NCBI GenBank assembly: GCA_964498065.1
Contig: CAZCFZ010000081.1
Span: 1-17,214 of the forward strand
Source: FEN-1297 sp964498065
Lineage (GTDB): Bacteria; Bacteroidota; Ignavibacteria; Ignavibacteriales; Ignavibacteriaceae
Direction: 5' to 3'
Length of the DNA stretch: 17,214 nucleotides
Shown here one piece after another: positions 1 through 8,033 of this stretch; position 1 is the first letter of the stretch, and every line of letters starts with the position of its first letter. The notes below the pieces were generated by a model. That model did no database searches. It had not been told where the DNA came from and saw only the letters and a list, made by a program, of their open reading frames with translations. The position numbers and the translations under genes are program-made.

Positions 1-263
1 TACCCGGTACAGATTTTCAAAAAAATGTCTGGAAACATCTTCAGAAAATTCCATTGGGGAAAACAGTTTCATATGAATATTTAGCAGAGCAGATTGGTAA
101 ACCTGCAGCAGTAAGAGCAGTTGGAAAAGCAAACGGAGATAACAGAATTGCTATTGTAATACCTTGTCATCGTGTAATAGGAAAGGACGGGAACTTAACC
201 GGATACGGCGGCGGGTTATGGAGGAAAAAATATTTGCTTGATCTGGAAAGGGAGAGTGCTTAA
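1..263 (+). CDS. ogt: Methylated-DNA-[protein]-cysteine S-methyltransferase, 3' fragment
   Basis: C-terminal part of an O6-alkylguanine-DNA alkyltransferase, a suicide repair protein that moves the alkyl group from O6-alkylguanine onto its own cysteine. The reading frame is open from base 3 (first full codon Pro), so the gene starts outside the window; a TTG at 54 is internal, not a start. The segment reads FQKNVWKHLQKIPLGKTVSY, then the helix-turn-helix with the AVRAVGKANGDN arginine-finger region, then the active-site motif IPCHRVIG with the acceptor cysteine, and the closing GYGGGLWRKKYLLDLE. About 86 residues remain of a usual 160-180. Whether the full protein is a stand-alone Ogt or the C-terminal half of an Ada-type fusion cannot be seen here. 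It converges on the GH92 gene. Confidence 0.93.
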   Translation, partial: PGTDFQKNVWKHLQKIPLGKTVSYEYLAEQIGKPAAVRAVGKANGDNRIAIVIPCHRVIGKDGNLTGYGGGLWRKKYLLDLERESA

Positions 264-334
264 GAGTAAAATTGAATTTGGGATGTAATTTTTAATCAAT
301 TTTCTATAAGAATTGAGTTAAGCAAAAAATTTTT

Positions 335-400
335 CAATTGCTAAATTGTTATATTGTTTTTTTACAAAACATGAATAACAATACAACAATTAAACAATAT
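335..400. repeat. Inverted pair of triple octamer repeats between convergent genes
   Basis: On the plus strand 335-358 reads as three octamers: caattgct, aaattgtt, atattgtt. On the minus strand 400-377 reads as three more of the same kind: atattgtt, taattgtt, gtattgtt. The two blocks face each other across 18 bases and form an imperfect stem of about 24 pairs (338-361 with 374-397, four mismatches). The site lies between the 3' ends of two converging genes, so a bidirectional terminator is possible. The regular 8-base period suggests a short tandem repeat family rather than a simple terminator. Confidence 0.6.
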
Positions 401-457
401 ACCAATGTATTCCAGGCTCATTCTACCAAACACCAAAGGTCTCTAAATTCAAAACTT

Positions 458-2782
458 CTAATTCGCTTTTGATATTGACGGCGGAACACTTTCCTTGCCT
501 ATTCCCCAGTTTTTATTTGGCTCACCGCCCATAACAAAAACCAGTTTGCCGCCGTTTGCTACTTCTTCATATGGTATATAAGTTTTATCCCATTTCTTAC
601 CGTTCAAAGTAACTGATTGAATATATTTATTTTCGGCTGAAAAATTTTCTGCATTCATTGTAAATGTTTTTCCGTTTCCCATGTGAATGCTGGCCTCCTT
701 AATATTGGGCGTACCTATTACATAATAATTATCGGAAGGACACACAGGGTAAAATCCGATCGTACTGAAAATATACCAAGCGGACATTTGTCCGCAGTCG
801 TCATTGCCGCATAAGCCGTCGGGTTTATTGTAATAAAATTTTGTACATATTTCATGAATTAATGCCTGCGTTTTCCACGGCTTTCCTGCATAATCATATA
901 AATAAGCTATGTGATGAGAAGGCTCATTGCCGTGCCAGTAGCCGCCAATCTGACCTGAATTTCCCACAAGTGTTTCATCCTGTTTGTTTTTCATAAAAAG
1001 AGAATCCAGCTTGGCAGCGAAGTATTCTTTTCCGCCCATCAAATTAATTAAACCTTGTACATCCTGCGGTACGAACCATGTATACTGCCAATTGGTACCT
1101 TCCGTAATTGTAGGATTATATTTATAAGGATCAAACGGAGTTCTCCAGCGTCCTTTCGAATCTTTTCCTCTCATTAATTTCCATGAGGGATCAAATAAAT
1201 TTTTATAAGACACCGCTCTTTTCATAAAGTATTTGTAATCGCCTTCTTTGCCGAGTTTTTTTGCAGCTTCCGCAATGCAGTAATCATCATATGCATATTC
1301 CAGAGTTTTTGAAACAGATTCATTTTCTTTATCGAAAGGAACATAACCCAACTTTGCGTATTCCATTACATTATCATAATGAGGATTCATAGCGGTTGTT
1401 TTCATAGCTTTATATGCACGTTCGTAATTAAATCCTTTAACTCCTTTCATAATTGCATCGGCTATGACAGGAACGGCATGATAGCCGATCATGCACCAAG
1501 TTTCATTATTATAAAGAGACCAGATAGGCAAAAGATGTTCAACACTTTGATCATAATGCGCAAGCATGGATTTTATCATGTCGGCATCTTCGTGGGGATG
1601 TATTAAAATCATAAGCGGATGTTCTGCTCTGAAAGTATCCCATAATGAAAAGATAGAATATTTTGTAAAACCTTTTGCTTTGTGAATGTTTTGATCCAGT
1701 CCCCTGTAATCACCGTTTACGTCTTCATAAATAGTAGGATCGAGCTGTGTATGGTATAATGCAGTATAAAAGGTTTGCTTCTCGGCAGTAGTTCCTTCAA
1801 TTGTTATCTTATTAAGCTCTTTATTCCAATCAGCCTGACAGTCTTTAACAACTTTATTAAAATCCCATCCGGGTATTTCCTCTTTAAGGTTCATCAGTGC
1901 GTCTTCCGAACTCACGGCAGAAATACCAACCTTTACCATTACTACAGGATTCTTCTTAGTTGAATACGTCGTATAGTATTGCAAATCGGGGCCTGCAGCT
2001 TCATACTTGCTTCTAAATCTGTAAGTATTATAAATAACTTTTTTCCCATCCATCATAATCCCGAAATTATCATAAGGTCTTGAATATTCGGCAGCAAAAT
2101 AAAGATATCTTTCCTTTGCCCATCCGTTAACAAGGTGAAATCCGGTTACCAGAGTTTTGCTCAATCTTCTAACTCTTGACCAGATTACTTTCCATTGCAT
2201 AACATGTGTAAGGTCCACTATAACATTTGCACTGTCGGTTTTAGGAAATGTAAATTTCATGATACCTGCATGCGGAGTAGCAGCCAATTCAACAAGAACA
2301 TTATATTCGGGAAGCTTTACGGAATAATACCCTGCTTTAGCAACTTCATCTTTATGGAAAAACGGCTGACAGTATCCGGAATCGGGGTTGAATGAAAAAT
2401 GCGTATGACCGTCTTTTGTTTTTTCTTCCATCATTCCAGGTTTAAATTTCATATGACCTACGGAAGGTACGAAAGCAAAATCTCCAAGGTCGGGGATACC
2501 GGTACCGCTTAAGTGCTGAAGGCTAAAGCCGATAATTACGCTGTCGCCGTAATCATAGCCGTCCGACCAGTTTCTCATATCCGTATCGGGTCCAAGCTGA
2601 ACCATTCCGTGCGGAGTAGTTGGTCCGGGATAAACATTCCCGCCGCCAGCTGTTCCTATAAGCGGATTGATATATTCAACAAGGTCTTTTTGGTTATCAA
2701 TGCTCTGGGCAACGCAGGTAAAGTTGAAGACTAATAATAGAAAAAGAGAGAAAATAACTGCCGAAATATTTTTAATATTCAT
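458..2782 (-). CDS. Secreted GH92 alpha-mannosidase
   Basis: Calcium-dependent exo-acting alpha-mannosidase of glycoside hydrolase family 92 (alpha-1,2-mannosidases of the Bacteroides type), which trims mannose from N-glycans or mannans. The 774 residues are usual for the family. Residues 1-25 are a signal peptide (hydrophobic core 7-22, then TCVAQ); the Cys at 23 is not in a strict lipobox, so signal peptidase I cleavage looks more likely. Family blocks seen in order: GTAGGGNVYPGPTTPHGM (43-60), GFSLQHLSGTG (85-95), SLWDTFRAEHPL (379-390), NETWCMIGYHA (426-436), TEGTNWQYTW (560-569) with Glu561 as the expected catalytic acid, GNEPSHHIAYLY (618-629), and the acidic GNDDCGQMSAW (659-669) that carries the expected base region. 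GGGAAG sits just upstream of the ATG. No SusC/SusD or other carbohydrate gene is nearby. Exact linkage specificity is not visible. Confidence 0.96.
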   Translation of the reverse strand: MNIKNISAVIFSLFLLLVFNFTCVAQSIDNQKDLVEYINPLIGTAGGGNVYPGPTTPHGMVQLGPDTDMRNWSDGYDYGDSVIIGFSLQHLSGTGIPDLGDFAFVPSVGHMKFKPGMMEEKTKDGHTHFSFNPDSGYCQPFFHKDEVAKAGYYSVKLPEYNVLVELAATPHAGIMKFTFPKTDSANVIVDLTHVMQWKVIWSRVRRLSKTLVTGFHLVNGWAKERYLYFAAEYSRPYDNFGIMMDGKKVIYNTYRFRSKYEAAGPDLQYYTTYSTKKNPVVMVKVGISAVSSEDALMNLKEEIPGWDFNKVVKDCQADWNKELNKITIEGTTAEKQTFYTALYHTQLDPTIYEDVNGDYRGLDQNIHKAKGFTKYSIFSLWDTFRAEHPLMILIHPHEDADMIKSMLAHYDQSVEHLLPIWSLYNNETWCMIGYHAVPVIADAIMKGVKGFNYERAYKAMKTTAMNPHYDNVMEYAKLGYVPFDKENESVSKTLEYAYDDYCIAEAAKKLGKEGDYKYFMKRAVSYKNLFDPSWKLMRGKDSKGRWRTPFDPYKYNPTITEGTNWQYTWFVPQDVQGLINLMGGKEYFAAKLDSLFMKNKQDETLVGNSGQIGGYWHGNEPSHHIAYLYDYAGKPWKTQALIHEICTKFYYNKPDGLCGNDDCGQMSAWYIFSTIGFYPVCPSDNYYVIGTPNIKEASIHMGNGKTFTMNAENFSAENKYIQSVTLNGKKWDKTYIPYEEVANGGKLVFVMGGEPNKNWGIGKESVPPSISKAN

Positions 2783-2898
2783 AACTGCTTCCCGGTAATT
2801 AATAATTTAATAATCGAATATAAGAATTGAATTTATAAACTAATATTTGTATTTAAATTGTTTTTTTTGATTTGTTAAACAGCGCATATTTTAATCCG

Positions 2899-3615
2899 CT
2901 AAATTTTCCTTTTCCATATAGTATAAATAGAAAACCAGATTAACAGCATACCCGGCACAAAAATATTCCAAGGAAAATAAGTGGGAATATTGTTAGTGGT
3001 AAGACTTCCGAAATTATCTGGATTAAGCGTAATAATATGCTCAAACAGATACTTGGAAATTATTATACTTGTATAATTCCATATAAATGAAATAAATATC
3101 AGTAATGCACCTAAGCAGAGAAAAATCCACTCAGTAATTTTTATTTTAAAATCCCTATTATTTTTCCCCTTAAATATCAGCAGGAGTGAAAAAACAATCA
3201 TGAATATAGAAGAAATTATAGGGACAAGTACAGGGCTTATCCACGGTACAGGAATGAGGAATAAAATGTCCCAGGTGAGGAACGAGGCAGGCCAATTTAG
3301 CATCAGCTTTAAACCTATGTAATAAAAAATATCCCAAACCGCGAAACAAAAAAGAAAATACGCAAACACCTGCAGCCTGTTTTTACCAGCAATAAAAGCT
3401 ACGGATAAAATCATAATGAGAGTACAAAATTCACGGAGGACTTCAATTTTTAGAATCGGGCCCGGAATAATCTCCAAAGGGAATTTAAATCCCGTTGAGT
3501 AAAATATCTTTCTTAAATACACGACCACAATTGCTTCAAGAAGACCCATTGCAATTCCGAAAATTATAATAAGAGGCAGTGTTTTATTTTGATTATTTAA
3601 TGTTCCTAATTTCAA
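2899..3615 (-). CDS. Conserved polytopic membrane protein of unknown function
   Basis: 238 residues, strongly hydrophobic, with about six predicted membrane segments (roughly 13-34, 58-78, 82-103, 127-148, 162-186, 214-233). The central stretch WDIFYYIGLKLMLNWPASFL (94-113), followed by TWDILFLIPVPW (114-125), looks like the conserved core. I recall similar uncharacterised membrane proteins in other bacteria but cannot name a family or activity. The start is taken as TTG at 3615: it is the only start between the upstream in-frame stop (3628-3630) and the first membrane helix, and the first in-frame ATG (residue 23) would delete half of that helix. No ribosome binding site is evident. It follows the ABC exporter promoter region divergently and lies 116 bases upstream of the GH92 gene on the same strand, so co-transcription with GH92 is possible but unproved. 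Confidence 0.72.
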   Translation of the reverse strand: MKLGTLNNQNKTLPLIIIFGIAMGLLEAIVVVYLRKIFYSTGFKFPLEIIPGPILKIEVLREFCTLIMILSVAFIAGKNRLQVFAYFLFCFAVWDIFYYIGLKLMLNWPASFLTWDILFLIPVPWISPVLVPIISSIFMIVFSLLLIFKGKNNRDFKIKITEWIFLCLGALLIFISFIWNYTSIIISKYLFEHIITLNPDNFGSLTTNNIPTYFPWNIFVPGMLLIWFSIYTIWKRKI

Positions 3616-3874
3616 TTTTATAGTATATTAAACAATGGATATGTAAATATATCATTTTAAAGATTTTCGTGCTCTTAAAAACACAAATATTAAAAATGAA
3701 AAGATTTGGTTTTGATAAAATATTTTTCAGGCTGATTCGTCATCATAAACAAGGAAATCAATACAATTTGGATTGAATTGAAAAGATAATTTACCGGCGG
3801 ATTGATGCATTTCACCGATATATATTAAACTTAGAGAAAAAATTTGGTTATTTTTGCCATTCAAAACAGAAACT
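3616..3874. other. AT-rich divergent intergenic region
   Basis: This spacer separates the minus-strand membrane protein from the plus-strand ABC exporter genes, so promoters for both should lie here. I see no convincing -35/-10 pair or Bacteroides-type TAnnTTTG box. The AT-rich stretch gatatatattaaac near 3818-3831 is the most promoter-like piece for the exporter, without a well-spaced partner. Nothing else stands out. Confidence 0.4.
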
Positions 3875-5629
3875 ATGCAAATGAAAAGCAGAAAAAAGTT
3901 TAATAAAGAATATTCAAAGCCAAAGCTTACATCATTGTTAAAGCCTTACAAGAAAATGATTATGCTTCTACTCTTTTTTGTACTTGTAAGCAACGGAATG
4001 AATTTAATAATACCCAAAATCATTTCACACGGAATAGATTCTTTTACTGCAGGAAATTACAATTTAAAGTCAATAGTCATTGAGTTCTTCGGAGCCTCGT
4101 TAATAATATTTATTTTTTCGTATCTTCAAAGTATTGTTCAAACTTTTGCATCTGAAAAAGTTGCAAAGGATCTTAGGGAAAAACTTTCAAATAAAATTTC
4201 CTTACAAAGCTATGATTTTATTGAAGAAGCCAATCCGTCTAAATTATTAACTAACCTAACATCCGACATAGATTCGGTTAAGATGTTTGTAGCCCAGGCT
4301 GTAGCCTCAATTATATCTTCACTTTTTATAATCGCCGGGACCGTAATTCTTCTTCTAACAATCGATTGGAAACTTGCGTTAACTGTTATTGCTATTATCC
4401 CGATTATCGGAGGGACGTTTTTTATCGTTCTAAAAAAAGTCCGTTTGCTATTCAAGAAAGCACGGGAGGTTATAGACCGGCTCAACAAAATTATAAATGA
4501 AAGTATATTGGGAGCGGCAATTATTCGCGTAATAAATTCACAAAATCTTGAGTATGGAAAATTTCTAGATTCCAGTACCGAAGCAAAAGATATAGGAATT
4601 TCAATTGTTAAATTATTTGCCATATTAATACCGATAATCGGGTTTGTTTCTAATCTTGCTCTAATTTCCGTGCTTGCTTTAGGCGGACATTTTGTAATTA
4701 TGGGAAGCATGACTCTCGGCAATTTTGCTGCGTTTAACAGTTATATAGCTATTCTAGTTTTCCCTATTATAATAATAGGATTTATGAGCAATATAATTGC
4801 ACGGGCTTCCGTCTCTTATCAAAGAATTGAAGGAATACTTAATTCTCCCGATAAAAAATATACCGGTACACTCGATGCGCAGTTAAACGGTAATATTCAA
4901 CTTGATAATGTTAATGTATCGTACAATGATAAACCCGTACTTAATAATGCTTCAATTGAAATTAAAGGAGGTTCGCAGACGGCAATCATTGGTCCTACCG
5001 CAGCAGGCAAAACACAGCTGCTATATCTTTTAACCGGGCTTATAAAACCTAATTCCGGAGAGGTTAAGTTTGAAGGAAGAAATATCGAGGAATACATTAA
5101 AGAATCATTTCATAAGCAAATCGGGATTGTATTCCAGGACAGTATAATTTTTAATATAAGTTTAAAGGAAAACATAGCATTTAATACATCGGTTTCTGAT
5201 GAAGCTATTGAAAAGGCAATAGAAACTGCAGAGTTAAAAGAATTTATCGAAACACTTCCTGATAAGCTTGATACAATAGTTTCAGAGAGAGGAACGAGTC
5301 TTTCAGGCGGGCAAAAGCAGCGTATTATGCTTGCACGTGCACTGGCATTAGAGCCTAAAATATTATTGCTAGATGATTTTACATCGCGGGTTGATTTTCA
5401 AACAGAACAAAAAATTTTATCGAATGTTATGAATAATTACAAAGGCATAACTTTAATTTCGATCACTCAAAAAATTGCTCCGGTAGAAAACTTCGATCAG
5501 ATTATTCTTCTTATGGAAGGTGAAGTTATCGCTTCGGGAAAGCATGAGAAATTATTGGAAGAATGCCCGGAATATATTCAGATTTATAATTCTCAAAGAA
5601 GCACGAGTCACTATGAATTACAATCTTAA
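3875..5629 (+). CDS. Heterodimeric ABC exporter subunit with degenerate ATP site
   Basis: Half-transporter with a six-helix type IV exporter membrane domain (about 25-315) and a C-terminal ATPase domain, 584 residues from the ATG at 3875. A TTG at 3854 and an ATG at 3881 are alternative starts; none has a good ribosome binding site. In this numbering: A-loop Tyr350, Walker A GPTAAGKT (373-380), Q-loop Gln421, signature LSGGQ (476-480), Walker B ILLLDD (496-501), H-loop SITQK (530-534). The catalytic Glu after Walker B is Asp and the H-loop His is Gln (532). These are the substitutions of the degenerate subunit in TM287/TM288-type exporters. The fourth Walker A residue is Ala instead of Gly. 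The last 17 bases overlap the next gene, whose product has the intact Glu and His. Likely role: export of a drug, lipid or peptide; the substrate is not deducible. Confidence 0.93.
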   Translation: MQMKSRKKFNKEYSKPKLTSLLKPYKKMIMLLLFFVLVSNGMNLIIPKIISHGIDSFTAGNYNLKSIVIEFFGASLIIFIFSYLQSIVQTFASEKVAKDLREKLSNKISLQSYDFIEEANPSKLLTNLTSDIDSVKMFVAQAVASIISSLFIIAGTVILLLTIDWKLALTVIAIIPIIGGTFFIVLKKVRLLFKKAREVIDRLNKIINESILGAAIIRVINSQNLEYGKFLDSSTEAKDIGISIVKLFAILIPIIGFVSNLALISVLALGGHFVIMGSMTLGNFAAFNSYIAILVFPIIIIGFMSNIIARASVSYQRIEGILNSPDKKYTGTLDAQLNGNIQLDNVNVSYNDKPVLNNASIEIKGGSQTAIIGPTAAGKTQLLYLLTGLIKPNSGEVKFEGRNIEEYIKESFHKQIGIVFQDSIIFNISLKENIAFNTSVSDEAIEKAIETAELKEFIETLPDKLDTIVSERGTSLSGGQKQRIMLARALALEPKILLLDDFTSRVDFQTEQKILSNVMNNYKGITLISITQKIAPVENFDQIILLMEGEVIASGKHEKLLEECPEYIQIYNSQRSTSHYELQS

Positions 5630-7382
5630 TTCTTTATTTGAAAATAAGGATAAAAAGAAATCCGCATTAAACGCCGTAAAAAGTCTTCTTAAATATGCCG
5701 CGGAAGATAAAAAAATTTTAATCGCGGCTTTTATCTCCATGATAATCTCAGCGGTGCTTCTTCTTCTCGGTCCGTACTTAATCGGTTATACAATTGATAA
5801 TTATGTCCGCACAAAACTATTCCACGGAGTTATTTTATTCAGCGGAATTTTATTAGTTATGTATATACTGACTTTTATTACCTCGTACGTACAAACCAAT
5901 TTGATGGGAAAATTCGGGCAGCACATGCTTTTTACTCTCCGTAATTTATTATTCAGTAAAATCCAGGAACTTCCGGTTGATTTTTTCAATCAAAATAAAG
6001 CAGGCGATTTGATATCGAGAATAAATAACGATACCGATAAGATAAACCAGTTTTTCTCTCAATCACTAATGCAGTTCTCACGTTCAATACTTATAATGAT
6101 CGGTTCCGGAATTTTTCTTCTTTCTATAAATCTTAAATTAGGCGCGGCAACACTTTCACCCGCTTTATTTATCGGTATATTTACATATTTCATTTCGCCA
6201 TGGGTAAAAAAGAAAAATGATGTAAGCTTAAAAAGTGTAGGGCTATTAAGTTCCGCAGTTCAGGAAAGCTTAAATAATTTTAAAGTGATTGTTGCTTTTA
6301 ACAGGAGAGATTACTTTAGAGAAAAGTTTAATCAATCCAACCTGGAAAATTATAAAAACGCTGTTTCCGCGGGCCTTTCAAATAATTTATTAATGCCAGT
6401 ATATACTTTTTTATCAAATATAGGACAAATGATTGTTCTTGTTTTCGGAATTTATTTTATCTCTGTTCATGAATTTACAATCGGTTTACTAATCAGTTTT
6501 CTGGCTTATATCACCACTTTCTACAGCCCGTTAAGGCAGTTAGCGGCATTGTGGGCAAACTTCCAGGTTGCTCTTGCCGGCTGGGATAGAATTTCACTTA
6601 TAATGAATCTTGATAACGATATGCCTGTTATTGAAGGTAAAAGCCTTCATATTGTTGATCCGTCTTCGATTGTTTCTTTTAATAATGTTTCGTTTAAGTA
6701 TCCAAACGGAGCGGATGTTTTACACAACATTAATTTTAATCTTCAAAAAGGAAAAACATATGCATTCGTCGGTCCTACAGGCGGAGGCAAAACTACAACT
6801 GCTTCTTTAATATCAAGATTATACGATCCGACATCCGGGATAGTAACTCTTGACGGAAAAGATATTCGCTCTTACACACCGGCAGAGAGAACAAAGAAAA
6901 TAGGATTCATTTTACAGGAACCTTTTTTATTTACGGGAACCATCCGTGATAATATTTTATACGGAAATGAAAATTATAAGAGTTTTACAAATGGTAGACT
7001 GACAGAAGCTTTAACAAAAGCAGGATTGGAAACTTTAATTGAAAGATTCGATTCGGGTCTTGAAACAAAAGTCCAGACTTCAGGCGATGGAATAAGTTTA
7101 GGACAAAAGCAATTGATAGCATTTATAAGAACGATCCTAAGAAAACCCGAACTTCTTATTTTAGATGAAGCAACTGCTAACATCGATACAGTAACTGAAC
7201 AACTGTTAGAAGATATTTTACAAAAGCTTCCCGAGACAAGCACAAAAGTAATTATCGCACATCGCTTGAACACAATAGAGAACGCGGATGAAATTTATTT
7301 TGTCAATGCGGGTGAGGTAACTCCGGCCGGTTCCCTTGAAGATGCAATGAATATGCTGATGAAGAAGAAGAGAGTTAGTTAA
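5613..7382 (+). CDS. Heterodimeric ABC exporter subunit with catalytic Glu and His
   Basis: Second half-transporter, 589 residues, partner of the preceding gene. The start is the ATG at 5613, overlapping the upstream gene by 17 bases, which suggests translational coupling; the same frame is open further upstream but that part lies inside the first gene and has no exporter homology. Membrane helices lie at about 33-55, 72-97, 152-172, 174-195, 258-282 and 284-305. ATPase domain: A-loop Tyr363, Walker A GPTGGGKT (387-394), Q-loop Gln435, Walker B LLILDE (514-519) with Glu519, H-loop IIAHRLNTI with His550. The signature is ISLGQ (494-498) rather than LSGGQ. In TM288-like subunits an altered signature faces the degenerate site of the partner, so the pair has one working and one regulatory ATP site. 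The gene is followed by the GTCATT repeat spacer. Confidence 0.95.
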   Translation: MNYNLNSLFENKDKKKSALNAVKSLLKYAAEDKKILIAAFISMIISAVLLLLGPYLIGYTIDNYVRTKLFHGVILFSGILLVMYILTFITSYVQTNLMGKFGQHMLFTLRNLLFSKIQELPVDFFNQNKAGDLISRINNDTDKINQFFSQSLMQFSRSILIMIGSGIFLLSINLKLGAATLSPALFIGIFTYFISPWVKKKNDVSLKSVGLLSSAVQESLNNFKVIVAFNRRDYFREKFNQSNLENYKNAVSAGLSNNLLMPVYTFLSNIGQMIVLVFGIYFISVHEFTIGLLISFLAYITTFYSPLRQLAALWANFQVALAGWDRISLIMNLDNDMPVIEGKSLHIVDPSSIVSFNNVSFKYPNGADVLHNINFNLQKGKTYAFVGPTGGGKTTTASLISRLYDPTSGIVTLDGKDIRSYTPAERTKKIGFILQEPFLFTGTIRDNILYGNENYKSFTNGRLTEALTKAGLETLIERFDSGLETKVQTSGDGISLGQKQLIAFIRTILRKPELLILDEATANIDTVTEQLLEDILQKLPETSTKVIIAHRLNTIENADEIYFVNAGEVTPAGSLEDAMNMLMKKKRVS

Positions 7383-7385
7383 ATG

Positions 7386-7443
7386 GTCATTAGTCAATTG
7401 TCATTGGTTGCTTTGTAAACTGATACTTGGTCATTGGGTCATT
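7386..7443. repeat. Short GTCATT heptamer/octamer repeats
   Basis: Copies of GTCATT start at 7386, 7400, 7430 and 7438, with a one-base variant GTCAATT at 7393. The first three are exactly 7 bases apart and the last two 8 bases apart. They begin three bases after the stop codon of the second ABC subunit. The pattern resembles the short tandemly repeated intergenic sequences known from cyanobacteria and seen in other phyla. The rest of the spacer to 7588 shows no clear structure. Confidence 0.55.
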
Positions 7444-7588
7444 TATAGGCATCGAGACATTGCATTTGTTAATACATGAAAAACCGGGAATCTTAATTGA
7501 GATATTTTTAGACAACAAATCATGGCAATTATTAAAGTGATTGATTAGGATAAACAGAATTGAAAAATAAAGTGTTAAAAAGTATAAT

Positions 7589-7936
7589 ATGAAAACAGAA
7601 TCGATTGCAAATAGGTTAATTGAACTATGCAAAAAAGGTAAATTCCTTGAAGCACAACGTGAATTGTACGATGAAAATATTATCAGCGTGGAAACAGACG
7701 GTACTAAAACAATTTCCGCGGCTAAGATGCACGAAAAGGAACAAAAAATTTTAAATAATGTCGTAAAATTTCATAATATAGAATTTTCAGAGCCGTTAAT
7801 CGCAGGAAATTATTTTTCAGTTGTGCTCAAAATGGAAGTTGAATTGAAAAATATAGGTTTGAAAAAAATGGAAGAGATATGTGTATATCGCGTTAAAGAC
7901 GATAAAATAATTTTCGAGCAATTTTTTAGAGATTAG
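7589..7936 (+). CDS. Small cytoplasmic SnoaL/NTF2-like protein
   Basis: 115 residues with no signal peptide. The layout is that of a one-domain NTF2-like (SnoaL-like) protein: an N-terminal helix ESIANRLIELCKKGKFLEAQ (4-23), a short strand region with ENIISVE (29-35), then the sheet FHNIEFSEPLIAGNYFSVVL (61-80), and the closing EEICVYRVKDDKIIFEQFF (95-113), typical of the last two strands. Such proteins are often annotated as SnoaL-like domain proteins of unknown function; the fold supplies a pocket used for cyclisation, hydrolysis or simple ligand binding. No catalytic residue can be assigned. No Shine-Dalgarno sequence precedes the ATG. It lies 97 bases upstream of an AraC-type regulator gene on the same strand and is the first of four NTF2-like genes in this stretch. 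Confidence 0.8.
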   Translation: MKTESIANRLIELCKKGKFLEAQRELYDENIISVETDGTKTISAAKMHEKEQKILNNVVKFHNIEFSEPLIAGNYFSVVLKMEVELKNIGLKKMEEICVYRVKDDKIIFEQFFRD

Positions 7937-7944
7937 AAATAATT

Positions 7945-7979
7945 CGCAAATATAATTTATTTACAATTTGAATTTTGCG
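7945..7979. other. Small inverted repeat upstream of the AraC-type gene
   Basis: CGCAAA (7945-7950) is matched by TTTGCG (7974-7979) across 23 AT-rich bases. It lies between the stop of the small SnoaL-like gene and the start of the AraC-type gene. It could be an operator half-site pair for the regulator or a weak terminator. No T-run follows immediately. Confidence 0.25.
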
Positions 7980-8033
7980 TAAAAATCTTTATCATTAAAT
8001 AGTTTATTATTTTAATAAATCTTTTTACTTTCA

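Noticed and set aside
4210..4722. Antisense open frame of 170 codons inside the first ABC gene.
   Set aside because: It is a shadow of the exporter membrane domain; its translation has no recognisable domain.
5520..5612. In-frame extension of the second ABC subunit upstream of 5613, giving a longer N-terminus.
   Set aside because: It would overlap the first subunit by 110 bases, and the extra residues are just its C-terminal codons read in another frame; the ATG at 5613 gives the normal exporter length and a tight coupling overlap.
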